From Lactobacillus kullabergensis (lineage in GTDB: Bacteria > Bacillota > Bacilli > Lactobacillales > Lactobacillaceae), in contig NZ_KQ033871.1 in assembly GCF_000967195.1 (NCBI RefSeq), positions 1,750,067 to 1,814,066 on the forward strand: 64,000 nt of DNA, read 5' to 3'. The first letter of the stretch is position 1; each line of letters starts with the position of its first letter. Below the pieces are notes generated by a model. That model was not told where the DNA came from and did no database searches. It was given only the letters and a program-made list of their open reading frames with translations. The position numbers and the translations under genes were made by a program. Of this stretch, positions 25,951 to 34,603 are shown piece after piece.

Positions 25951-26934
25951 ATGAATTTCAAAAGGAAAGTGATTAAATTAAATAGTAGCATTGCTTTATC
26001 CCTGGCATTACTTAGTTGCGTAGAAGTGGAAACAAACAGTCTTCATACTGTCCAAGCTTCTAGCTACCAGAAAGCAAAGCTTACTCATAATGCTTTTATT
26101 TACGATAGCAAAGGAAGAAGAAAAATTGGCTTTATTTTTAAAAAGGGCAAATTAATAAAAGTCTATAATAGGAAAAAAATAAAAGGAAAAAGCTTTGTTA
26201 GAATTGGTAAGAATAAGTACATAAAAAAGGTCAATATTAGAAAAATAAAAAAGTGCCTATTTACTATTAACCTCGAAAATTATGTTAGTGCGCACGTTAT
26301 ACCGCAAAAAGACAGTGCATTTGGAAATGATTTTATTGGCAATCAGAAAATATATAAAACACAAAAGGATTCAGATGGTAATCAATGGCTGGCAGTAAAT
26401 AAGGATAATTGGCTATTAAAAACTGACGTTGAAAATTCAAATAAAAAAGATAAGGATGTTGCGGACCAAGAAAATAGACCTATATTATCAAATAGTCCAA
26501 AAAAAACTATTGCTGAAATTACAAATAATAAATACGTAAAAGCTATTGAAGACAGCTTTCTCAACCAGTTAAATACCTTGCGAGAAAGTAAAGGCATTAG
26601 ACCTTTTAGCTACGATGAGACTTTACACTCATATGCCAAATTACGTGCTAAGGAAACTCTTCGAAACTATAGCCATGTTCGACCTAACGGCGAAAAAACA
26701 AAGTTTGGTGAAGTTTTAGCTGGTGGCACAGCGAGTGCTTATGGTTCACCTGAAATAACTGCAAAAGAAATTTTAGATTGTTTTATTTATTATGATGCTG
26801 CTTCTAACTGGCAACACCGTGATTTATTGCTTAATCCCAATTATACAAAAATGGGTGTAGGCATAGCATGGGATAAAAACACAGATTATGCTGATGCGGC
26901 TGTGGGTTTCAATCTTATCGCAAATTTTTATTAA
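25951..26934 (+). CDS. Secreted SLAP-CAP domain protein
   Basis: A 327-residue secreted protein. After a signal peptide (about 1-36) comes one SLAP-type repeat (about 40-110: 'LTHNAFIYDSKGRRK', 'GKNKYIKKVNI'), a linker, and a CAP/SCP domain (about 195-327). The CAP domain shows 'FLNQLNTLRESKGIRPFSYDE' and 'YSHVRPNGEK', then a late 'LNPNYTKMGVGIAW', as in the bacterial YkwD type. CAP proteins are secreted and of varied function. The typical His and Glu pocket residues seem partly kept (His in YSHV, Glu in KFGEVL). A SLAP anchor at the N-terminus would hold the domain at the wall. Confidence 0.82.
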   Translation: MNFKRKVIKLNSSIALSLALLSCVEVETNSLHTVQASSYQKAKLTHNAFIYDSKGRRKIGFIFKKGKLIKVYNRKKIKGKSFVRIGKNKYIKKVNIRKIKKCLFTINLENYVSAHVIPQKDSAFGNDFIGNQKIYKTQKDSDGNQWLAVNKDNWLLKTDVENSNKKDKDVADQENRPILSNSPKKTIAEITNNKYVKAIEDSFLNQLNTLRESKGIRPFSYDETLHSYAKLRAKETLRNYSHVRPNGEKTKFGEVLAGGTASAYGSPEITAKEILDCFIYYDAASNWQHRDLLLNPNYTKMGVGIAWDKNTDYADAAVGFNLIANFY

Positions 26935-27219
26935 GTACATTAAGCAGCTGCTATAAATTATTAATGGACAATAAATTTTGAAATTGATTTTAATCATTTG
27001 TTTCCATATCAAAATTATTGTTTTAGCCACAGACACATGATCTGCTTTATTCCGTCTTATAAGATTGCCCGCTATTCTATAAATCAGAATGCTATTCTAT
27101 AAATCAGAATATAGTTTAATAACTTAAGCTGATAATATATAATAAAGGAATACAAAAGATTTTAAACTTATTTTATTCTAATATTTTGGCTATTAAAAAG
27201 TATCTATGGGGGTATGTGA
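26935..27219. other. Intergenic region with tandem repeat
   Basis: No gene seen. It contains the two-copy 20-bp repeat listed separately and must hold the promoter of the following exporter. Confidence 0.4.
27071..27110. repeat. Perfect tandem 20-bp repeat with internal dyad
   Basis: GCTATTCTATAAATCAGAAT occurs twice, head to tail. Each copy contains ATTCT-N7-AGAAT, an inverted repeat, so two sites for a dimeric regulator would lie on one helix face. The block is about 110 bases upstream of the ABC exporter start. Confidence 0.7.
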
Positions 27220-28806
27220 GTGAAATATATTTTAAAAAAAGACTCAAAAAGAGTAATAGTTTACTTTATTTTAACAATTATTTTGGCGCTATTAATGGTT
27301 TCGAACTCGCTTGTATTAAAGTACATTATGGATGTAGCTTCAAGCAAAGGTTTGAATAAATATGTGTCTTTGGTTATAAATGTATTGTTATTTATTTTGG
27401 TTCAGTCTCTGGCATATTATTTGCAGCAGCTAAATTCACAATTTTTAGCAAAAGAAGCTGTTTCGGTCTATCGTAATGTGGTTTTTGAACGTTTGTCAAA
27501 GCAAAGACTGCTAACACTTAATTCAAATGAATCCGGTCAATACATTTCATTATTAACTAGCCAAATGGACAATTTAGGACAAAACTACTTTTATACATTT
27601 TTTTGGGGTTTATATTTACTACTACAATTTCTTGCTGCTAGTTTGCTATCTTGGATAATAAATCCTGTTATGGCGATTTTTGCTATTATTTTAAGTATTC
27701 CTAATATCCTTATCCCGTTAATTTTTAAAACAAAATTACAAATTAAAAAAAGTAAAACAATAGAGGCAACTAATAATTATATCAATGAAACAAATGACTT
27801 ATTTTCTGGTTTGACAGATTGGAAAGTGAATCGTTCTGAAGCCGCGGTGGTTTCAGAAGAAAAAATGATTAACAAAAAATTGTTACATTGTGAAAAAGAC
27901 GAGCTAAAGACTGAAAATACAGTGACGGTTTTCAATAAAACTTTTTCTGACTTTTTATATTTTGGTACGTGGTTAATTGGAACTTTTTTCATCATAAAGA
28001 GCAATTTATCAATTGGTCAAATTGTGGCGTTTACCCAACTAGTTACGAATATTTCTTTTCCTATTTATAGTTTTTCTGATCTTTTTTCTCAATGGATTGG
28101 TGGAAAAAAAGTATTTGATTCAATTGAAAATGAAACAAATAAAGAAACAATTACCTCGGACAATGAAAAAAACATTGATGCTTTTTCTAGTATAGAATTA
28201 AAGGATGTAAGTGTTTCTTTTGAAGAAAAAAATGTTATTGATTCACTGAATCTTAAAATTAAAGCTGGGAAAAAATATCTAATTGTTGGTAAAAGTGGCA
28301 GTGGTAAATCTACTTTCATCAAGCTTATTACCAAACAATTAGATAATTATGGAGGAGAGATTCTGTTAAATGGAATAAATATTTCAAAACTCACAGATAA
28401 TCAAATTTATCAAAATTTCAGTTACTTACCACAAGATGGCCATGTTTTTGCAACCACATTGCGTAATAATCTGACTTTATATAAAAGTTATCCGGATGAA
28501 ATTATAATTAAAGCATTAAAGTTTGTAGAATTGGATAAGTGGGCCAATGCTGAATCGTTGAGTATGAAACTAGGAAATTCAGATACAAAAGTATCTGGTG
28601 GAGAGGCTAAAAGAATTGAATTAGCAAGATTACTACTTAGGGAAAAAAGTGTGTTAATTTTGGATGAATTTTCTTCTGGAATAGATAAGGCTACTTTACA
28701 AAAAATTGAAAGCAAGCTTTTAAGTTTACCTATTACGTTATTATACGTAACCCATACTTATAATAACGACTTGATAGCTAAAGCAGATGAAGTTATTAAG
28801 TTTTAA
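27220..28806 (+). CDS. ABC exporter, fused permease-ATPase
   Basis: A 528-residue half-transporter with about six spans (1-290) and an ATPase domain: Walker A 'GKSGSGKS' (about 355), Q-loop 'YLPQDGHVF', signature 'VSGGEAKRIELARLL', Walker B 'VLILDEFSSGID', H-loop 'YVTHTY'. The start is GTG, with GGGGG upstream. It is AT-rich and codes for many Lys/Ile residues, unlike the second exporter at 21145-22731, so the two probably have separate origins. Substrate is unknown. Its promoter region holds a 20-bp tandem repeat. Confidence 0.85.
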   Translation: MKYILKKDSKRVIVYFILTIILALLMVSNSLVLKYIMDVASSKGLNKYVSLVINVLLFILVQSLAYYLQQLNSQFLAKEAVSVYRNVVFERLSKQRLLTLNSNESGQYISLLTSQMDNLGQNYFYTFFWGLYLLLQFLAASLLSWIINPVMAIFAIILSIPNILIPLIFKTKLQIKKSKTIEATNNYINETNDLFSGLTDWKVNRSEAAVVSEEKMINKKLLHCEKDELKTENTVTVFNKTFSDFLYFGTWLIGTFFIIKSNLSIGQIVAFTQLVTNISFPIYSFSDLFSQWIGGKKVFDSIENETNKETITSDNEKNIDAFSSIELKDVSVSFEEKNVIDSLNLKIKAGKKYLIVGKSGSGKSTFIKLITKQLDNYGGEILLNGINISKLTDNQIYQNFSYLPQDGHVFATTLRNNLTLYKSYPDEIIIKALKFVELDKWANAESLSMKLGNSDTKVSGGEAKRIELARLLLREKSVLILDEFSSGIDKATLQKIESKLLSLPITLLYVTHTYNNDLIAKADEVIKF

Positions 28807-29118
28807 AACTTTTGCGGCATTAGTTATTGTCAACTGACGGTTATCTGAATATTATAATTTTTGTTCAAGAGGAGTTCTATTGATAGTAGAGCTTCTTTTT
28901 ATATTAATTCATAATAATATCCAAAGTTTAACCCACTGTTTAGCTGAAAAACATTAAAAATAGAAATAACTAATTTAGTTTCCTGGCTTTATGCATAATT
29001 TTGGTTTAAATACTTTCAAAACATCTTTACTTGATTTATATTTTTGAAAGCCTATTCAAAGACAGCTTATTATTATATACTGTATGTAAAGTATTTAATC
29101 AATTTTTGAGGTGATTAC
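28807..29118. other. Intergenic region before SLAP protein 6
   Basis: An imperfect hairpin at about 28867-28900 with a T run may end the exporter transcript. TATACT at about 29076-29081 is a possible -10 box for the next gene. Confidence 0.4.
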
Positions 29119-30564
29119 ATGAAATTAAATAAAAAGTTTGTTTATGCTTCCATAGCAAGCATTCTTGCTATTAGTCCTATGCTACCCGCAGTAATGCCAA
29201 GCAATACAGAAGTATTAGCTGCTAAGACTGATACTCTCACGTTGAATCATAATTCTTATGTTTATACGGCTCAGGGCAAGCGCACCTATTATAACGGTAA
29301 AGGGACATTGCGTATGGGCACCACTGTAAACGGTAGTGCCAAAACAACTTCAATTAATGGTAAAAGCTACTATCCTTTAACCGGTGGTGCCTACGTTAAG
29401 GCGGCTAATGTTGGTGTTGTCAACAAACAGGTACAAGATGGCAACTTGGAGCTCAATTACAATTCTTATGTTTACGATAAGAATGGTAAACGGCTATACA
29501 AATTCCGTGGCAGTAAAAAGAATACGCATTTGCGCAAAGGCACCCCTTTGAAATACTCTGGCTCTGTAGAAAAAATTGACCGGAATAGCAAACAGTATTT
29601 CCTAGTCAATGATGACAACTATAATCAGTCATGGCTCCCCTATGAAAAAATTGGCGGCAAATACTACTACAATATTGGGGCTGGCGGCTATGTTAATGCG
29701 GCAAATGTTGGGCAGATAGATAATAAACCACTTTACACAACTGATGTAAGTGTGAAAGTTAATACAACTAGTGCTATACGGGTTGGCACCGGTAAAGAGC
29801 GTACAAGTATTAAACCTGGAGAAAAGGTCAAAGTTGATCGCGTCTCTCAAGTATTGTCTGGACCATCATACAGAGCTAGTTATCGCATAAGCGGAACAAA
29901 GACAGGCTTTTTCGCCACATCAATAGTAAACAAAAAGCCCAGACAGCAGCTTCTAAACTATACATATTTTACTTATGTTTCTGCCAGCAAGAATACTGAT
30001 GCTTATGATGCCAACGGACAGGTTCGTTCAAACCTAACGGCAACAAATAGTGCAACTACTTCTTTTGCTAAAGGCACTTTCATACCCGTTGATGAAGAAC
30101 TATACATTTGGAATAACAATGAAAACAAGGCTGAGTTATATTACCACCTTGCTCCAAATACAACTGTGAGTGACATTTTTTTCCAGAGAATTAACAAAGA
30201 CAGTATGACTTTTGTTAAAGCAGCTGACAGCAAATTTGTTTCTGGACCATTGTTAAAGCCTGTTAATACAGTAGATGAAGCCAAAACAGATGCCAAGGCA
30301 GCTACTGAAACTGATAAACAAGACTTGCAAAAAGCAATCAATCAAGATGAAAAAGTTAAAGCAAGTGAGAATTATCAGCAATACAGACATGAAACATATG
30401 ATGCAGCTTTAGCATATGCAAAGCAAATTAATAGTTCAAATACAGCCAGCCTGCAAGAGGTTAAACAAATTACACTCACCTTAAAGAATCAACAGAATAG
30501 TTGGTTTCTTCCAGCTGATGAATTAAAAGTTAATAGTGAGTTGGCTTTAACGAAACCATTCTAA
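29119..30564 (+). CDS. Secreted SLAP-family protein 6 with FIVAR-like tail
   Basis: A 481-residue secreted protein. It has a signal peptide (cleavage near VLA-A, residue 35), two or three SLAP-type repeats ('LNHNSYVYTAQGKRTYYNGKG', 'LNYNSYVYDKNGKRLYK', 'YYNIGAGGYVNAANV'), a middle domain ('GEKVKVDRVSQ'), and the family C-terminal domain in altered form ('NTDAYDANGQ', 'ELYIWNNNENKAELYYHL', 'LLKPVNTVDEA'). A further 95 residues resemble a FIVAR helical repeat. The last part replaces the short charged tail of other members. The gene is on the opposite strand to the main array and is preceded by GAGGTG. Confidence 0.78.
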   Translation: MKLNKKFVYASIASILAISPMLPAVMPSNTEVLAAKTDTLTLNHNSYVYTAQGKRTYYNGKGTLRMGTTVNGSAKTTSINGKSYYPLTGGAYVKAANVGVVNKQVQDGNLELNYNSYVYDKNGKRLYKFRGSKKNTHLRKGTPLKYSGSVEKIDRNSKQYFLVNDDNYNQSWLPYEKIGGKYYYNIGAGGYVNAANVGQIDNKPLYTTDVSVKVNTTSAIRVGTGKERTSIKPGEKVKVDRVSQVLSGPSYRASYRISGTKTGFFATSIVNKKPRQQLLNYTYFTYVSASKNTDAYDANGQVRSNLTATNSATTSFAKGTFIPVDEELYIWNNNENKAELYYHLAPNTTVSDIFFQRINKDSMTFVKAADSKFVSGPLLKPVNTVDEAKTDAKAATETDKQDLQKAINQDEKVKASENYQQYRHETYDAALAYAKQINSSNTASLQEVKQITLTLKNQQNSWFLPADELKVNSELALTKPF

Positions 30565-31158
30565 ATACTTTTTACCCAGTTTGATAAGCAAAATTATCAA
30601 AAATTTAGTTAGATGAGCCATAGAACAAGTTCACATTTTATTAAAAGGAATAATTCTTTGATAGTGTGCTGTAATTTGGGACTGTTTATTAGATTCCAAT
30701 TGAGGATTAATTTCCGATATTTAACGAAGTTAGTCCTTGAAGTGACCTCCAAATTTAGGACAAATTTGGGGGTTATTTTTTAAGCTTTTTAAAAAATTTG
30801 CGACATTCATTTTTGAGCGAAAAAGGAAATGAGTTTGGCAGCTAGATCATACAGCTTATCGCCAAGAAGTTGCCCATTTGATAGGGAATCAGGTGTAAAT
30901 AAAATATACCCGAGGACAATAAAAAGGTTTACAAGGATCAAATCAGGCAAGCTGATGTTAGTAGGCTAAAAGAGAATAAAAAATAAATATATAAAAAGCG
31001 ATCCTCGTGGACCGTCTTAGACGTCTTACAAGTGACTGAACTTGCTTACACGTTTAGTTAAACATGTCTGACGTTATCTAATTCTCTTGTATCATGTAAT
31101 TACCACAATTCGAGATGTGTTTAATATCGTCAAAGATATTTTTAACGAACTACTTAAG
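30565..31158. mobile_element. IS3-like left-end debris and non-coding sequence
   Basis: At about 30741-30760 the sequence TGACCTCCAAATTTAGGACA resembles the reverse complement of the right end seen at 34308-34328 (TGAACCCTAAAATTAGGACA). It may be the left end of an IS3-type element. Downstream lies a decayed frame ('MSLAARSYSL') which I could not assign. No intact gene was found. Confidence 0.35.
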
Positions 31159-31203
31159 TAGTATAAAAGTGAGACCTAAGATTTTATCTTAGGCTACTTT
31201 TAT
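31159..31203. terminator. Hairpin terminator
   Basis: TATAAAAGT...CCTAAGAT pairs with ATCTTAGG...ACTTTTATA. It isolates the downstream gene from the debris upstream. Confidence 0.6.
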
Positions 31204-31266
31204 AGGTGTAAATAATTGAGCAAAATTAATTAAAGATATATAATCTCTATATTAAAATATTAATTT

Positions 31267-31298
31267 ATTAAAATGTTATATTATTATAACATTTTAAT
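31267..31298. promoter_or_regulatory. Perfect 14-bp inverted repeat, 4-base spacer
   Basis: ATTAAAATGTTATA pairs perfectly with TATAACATTTTAAT. It ends ten bases before the AGGAG of the next gene. It could be an operator over the promoter or a 5' mRNA hairpin; no T run suggests a terminator. Confidence 0.65.
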
Positions 31299-31320
31299 AT
31301 ACATTATAGGAGAATTAATT

Positions 31321-32004
31321 ATGAAATTTAAGTATATTGTTGGATTAAGTGTTGCTGCTGCAACCTTTGCGACAGTTGCAACTCCATTAGCAGTAACAAG
31401 TGTCAAAGCTGAGGCAACAAGTGATAGTGTAAGCAATAATTATGTACCTGTTAAGGCAGCTGACGTAAGTGATACAAACACTCTAGTTAATAATCAGGAT
31501 GTGTCTGATAAAACATGGTCTAACAAATTAGCCAAGGCTGGCTATGTTTTCAAGTTAGCTAAAAATGTAGCTACTGCTGATGGCGGATTGTATCAAAGAA
31601 AAAATGGCTTACTTAAAAAATATAGTTTGAGGTATGCTAAAAAAATTTTTGCTAAAAACATGTTATTCAAAATAGATCGTGTTGAATCGGAAAAAAATGG
31701 TTCCTTAGTTCATATTGTGTCGCAAAATGGCAAATATAAGTTTTGGACTAACTTTTTAACCGGGACATACAATGTAAATGGTCTTAGAAAATCGCTTAAA
31801 CCATTAATAAAAACCGAAGCAGAAATAATCACTAATACTCCTAAAGAGAAAATAGCAAAAAAGCTAGTTACTGCCGAAAAATTGGCTGATAAATTAAAGG
31901 GTTTAGATAAAAAATTGGCTCAAGAATCAATTACTCAACTGAAGCAATGGACTAATAACGAAGTTTATGCTAATATACCTGTTCTTCTAATTGGTAGCCT
32001 GTAA
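31321..32004 (+). CDS. Small secreted protein with SLAP-family middle domain
   Basis: A 227-residue secreted protein. The start chosen has AGGAG upstream and opens a clear signal peptide (cleavage near VKA-E, residue 31); an ATG 16 codons earlier lies in the inverted repeat. Residues 95-140 ('AKNMLFKIDRVESEKNG') resemble the middle domain of the SLAP-family proteins ('GTKFKVDRLETGS'). The C-terminus is a Lys-rich helical region. No SLAP repeat or wall-sorting motif is present, so the product may be released. Function is unknown. Confidence 0.65.
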   Translation: MKFKYIVGLSVAAATFATVATPLAVTSVKAEATSDSVSNNYVPVKAADVSDTNTLVNNQDVSDKTWSNKLAKAGYVFKLAKNVATADGGLYQRKNGLLKKYSLRYAKKIFAKNMLFKIDRVESEKNGSLVHIVSQNGKYKFWTNFLTGTYNVNGLRKSLKPLIKTEAEIITNTPKEKIAKKLVTAEKLADKLKGLDKKLAQESITQLKQWTNNEVYANIPVLLIGSL

Positions 32005-32148
32005 GATAAGTGAACAAGTTTTTTATTTACTGCTGCTATCAAAGTGATTTCTTATTAATTTTCGAAGCACATGGAGCAGCTTAAAGTTGAAGGACTAAAA
32101 GTAGCAAATAGGCTAATTGGTCTAATTGTGAAATTACCAGGTAACGAA
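32005..32148. other. Short non-coding stretch
   Basis: A 30-codon frame (32070-32162) runs into the following terminator and has no ribosome site. It is not accepted as a gene. Confidence 0.4.
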
Positions 32149-32182
32149 AAAAGGGAAGACTGATTTAACAGCCTTCCCTTTT
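32149..32182. terminator. Hairpin terminator after the small secreted protein gene
   Basis: AAGGGAAGACTG pairs with CAGCCTTCCCTT around ATTTAA, followed by TTTG. The sequence to 32412 holds only the promoter region of the next gene. Confidence 0.8.
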
Positions 32183-32412
32183 GCTATACGGCTTCAAATT
32201 CACAAACATTTATTTGCTGCAGTTTTAAACCTTGTAGCTCTATGTTTCGTAGCAACCTCACTAAATGTATATTATGTCAACTAGTGATTGGTCTAATTAG
32301 GCTTTTAACTTTTTAATTATAGGTTGGAAAGAATAACATATGTTGAAATAAATGGGAATTAGCAGACATTAAAGAAAATAACTATTAAAATTTTAACAGA
32401 GAGGTAATTAAA

Positions 32413-33345
32413 ATGAGAAAAAAGAAATTATTTATTAGCATAGCAGCTGGAATATTGGCAGCTACTTCTATATCTACTTTAACAATAGATGGATACCAAG
32501 CTCATGCAGCACAAGCTACTAACCAAGATGAAAATAATGAGCAAGGCACTTTAGTCTTAAATCATAAGACACGTGTCTATAATAAAAAAGGGCAAAAAGT
32601 ATATTCATATCTTAAAACCAAAGGCTTGCTACAAAAAGGCAGCTCAATTCAGTATGCTGGCAAGGTTCAAACGACAACTGATGCAATGGCTGAACGTTAT
32701 TCATTTCATGATATTAACTGGAATTGGTTTTATTTACCTTATGTAACCATTAAAGGTAAAGAGTATTATAATATCGGTCATGGTGGTTATATCAAAGTTG
32801 TCAATGTTGCAAAAATAAATGGCAATGATTTATATACTAATGAAGCTTCTGCGACTACTAAGCTCTGGTCAACACAAACTAAAATACCTCTTTACGATAA
32901 TCAAGGTAAACAGCTTGATAAATATTTAAGTGGTGGGCAAAAGATAATTCTAGATAAAGAAACTAATTCAGAAGAGTTTGGTCCAAAACGTATTAATACC
33001 CCACCTGCTATACAAAAATTATACCGGATTAAGGGTACAGATGAATTTATTGGTAATGTCTATATTAAGATCACTCCAAGACAGCTATTACCTTTCTATA
33101 GTGTTTTTACACAAGTATATGCTGTAAACGATGCAAAATATTATGATAAAGATGGCAAAGCATTTACGGGTACACTCCTTCGAAAAGGAAAAAGCATATC
33201 AGTAAGTACGGCTATTAAAATAATTAATCCAGATAGCAAAAAAGAGGAGCTATATTATCAGCAGGCAGATAATCCTAGATGTTTCTTTAAAGCGTCAGAT
33301 ATCAAGTATCTAGCTGGGCCTAAGTTATCGGAGCCGAATAAATAG
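32413..33345 (+). CDS. Secreted SLAP-family protein 7
   Basis: A 310-residue secreted protein with signal peptide (cleavage near AHA-A, residue 33), SLAP-type repeats ('LNHKTRVYNKKGQKVYSYLK', 'YYNIGHGGYIKVVNV'), a middle with 'GGQKIILDKETNSEEFG' and 'LYRIKGTDEFIGNVYIK', and the family C-terminal domain in reduced form ('AKYYDKDGKAF', 'KEELYYQQADN', 'GPKLSEPNK'). It stops where other members begin their NTxEEA tail. It is closest to SLAP protein 6. The start has GAGAGG upstream. Confidence 0.78.
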   Translation: MRKKKLFISIAAGILAATSISTLTIDGYQAHAAQATNQDENNEQGTLVLNHKTRVYNKKGQKVYSYLKTKGLLQKGSSIQYAGKVQTTTDAMAERYSFHDINWNWFYLPYVTIKGKEYYNIGHGGYIKVVNVAKINGNDLYTNEASATTKLWSTQTKIPLYDNQGKQLDKYLSGGQKIILDKETNSEEFGPKRINTPPAIQKLYRIKGTDEFIGNVYIKITPRQLLPFYSVFTQVYAVNDAKYYDKDGKAFTGTLLRKGKSISVSTAIKIINPDSKKEELYYQQADNPRCFFKASDIKYLAGPKLSEPNK

Positions 33346-33366
33346 TTTTAAAGTTTTAACTTTTAA

Positions 33367-33405
33367 TAAAAGGCAAGAAATTTCATGAAAATTTCTTGCC
33401 TTTTT
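33367..33405. terminator. Strong hairpin terminator
   Basis: AAAAGGCAAGAAATTTTC-type arms pair across ATGA and end in TTTTT, directly after SLAP protein 7. Confidence 0.85.
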
Positions 33406-33415
33406 GCTTGCTTAA

Positions 33416-33742
33416 TTGTGGATCTATGATCAACAGGAATTTAAGTAAATCTCCACCAATGAACTTATATGGTTCAGGTGCTTATAATGCTGGTGGACAT
33501 ACTCAAACTTAGGAATATACAAATAGATCAAGATCATGGCTGGTAAGTACTAAACCTAAAGACAGTTGGTAATCACAAATTGCTAGAGTTCAATTTCCTT
33601 CTTCTAGCAGAGTAAGTCATTATTATAATACTGAAATGCCAAGATTATCTTAGCTTAATCGTGCTAGTCGAGAATTTGGTATTAGTTATCAAGACTTGCT
33701 TATTGTGTTATCAATGCAAATAAAATACCTTGATTGCCAATG
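33416..33742 (+). pseudogene. Decayed gene with three in-frame stops
   Basis: One frame reads through about 100 codons if three stops (TAG, TAA, TAG) are ignored: 'MNLYGSGAYNAGGHTQ', 'IARVQFPSSSRVSHYYN', 'ASREFGISYQDLLIVL'. The composition is protein-like, but I do not recognise a family. The segment ends before the IS3 remnant and is probably the tail of a lost surface protein. Confidence 0.45.
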
Positions 33743-33925
33743 AGGATAATCAGGGTATGAAAGAAAGCTAATCTCTAACTTTTGCAGGGTCATAGATTAG
33801 CTTTATCAAATAAATCAAGTATAACAAAGATACTAAAAATTCAAGTAATGAAGTTAAAAGACCTACTTATCACCTATAATTGATGTGTGTACCCAAGAGA
33901 TTATTTCCTATACTATTTCTTTTAA

Positions 33926-34328
33926 TCATAATCTTAAGCAAACAATGGACATGTTAAACTAGGCTTGGTACAAATATCCGGTCTAGATTGGTTTAATCTT
34001 CCACACCGATCAAGGCTAGCAAAACCAAAATGCCTAGTTTCAAGCCTGCCTGAAAAACTATGGCATTAGCCAGTCAATGTCACGTAAGGGCAATTCGCTT
34101 GATGATGGGCTAATGGAAAGCTTCTTCGGGATACTCAAACGAGAAATGTTTTATGATTTTGAAAAGCAGTTTAAAAATCTCACTGAACCGGAAGATGCAA
34201 TCAGAGACTACATTGAGTATTACAATTAGAAAAGAATCAAAATCAAACTAAAAGGACTAACTCCGCTTGAATATTGAAAGTTAGTCCTTACTTAGCAGTT
34301 AATAAAATGTCCTAATTTTAGGGTTCAA
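33926..34328 (+). mobile_element. IS3-family (IS150-like) OrfB remnant with right end
   Basis: The frame spells the end of an IS3 DDE transposase: 'GLIFHTDQG', 'FQACLKNYGISQSMSRKGNS', 'DDGLMESFFGILKREM' (with the last catalytic Glu), 'YIEYYN' and 'LKGLTPLEY'. It is broken by several TAG codons and frameshifts. The right inverted repeat is at about 34308-34328. Related right ends occur at 50697-50735 and 51868-51908. The rest of the way to 34603 is non-coding. Confidence 0.8.
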
Positions 34329-34603
34329 ATTACCTTTTTGTTTTGTTCGAGTTCATTTTAACTGAGACTTTTTATAACTATCATTTGCTATTTACAATAA
34401 AAACAGAAATTAGCCTGATGATCTGATTATAGATTGTGATCTCCAAAATTAGAAGAAGTTTATATCCATCTAAATAGGTTATTTGTTTAATTTTAGGTTG
34501 GTTTTCAGATTATTTTGACTTTTAATTATTTATCTGCCTATAATTTATCTATTAATCACAGGCTAGTTATATTATATGTAATTTTATTTGTAAGGACTTA
34601 CTT

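Noticed and set aside
33416-34277. TAG readthrough or recoding, because several decayed frames here are broken by TAG
   Set aside because: TAA stops and frameshifts also occur, and intact genes in the window end at TAG, TAA and TGA as usual. Ordinary decay is enough.
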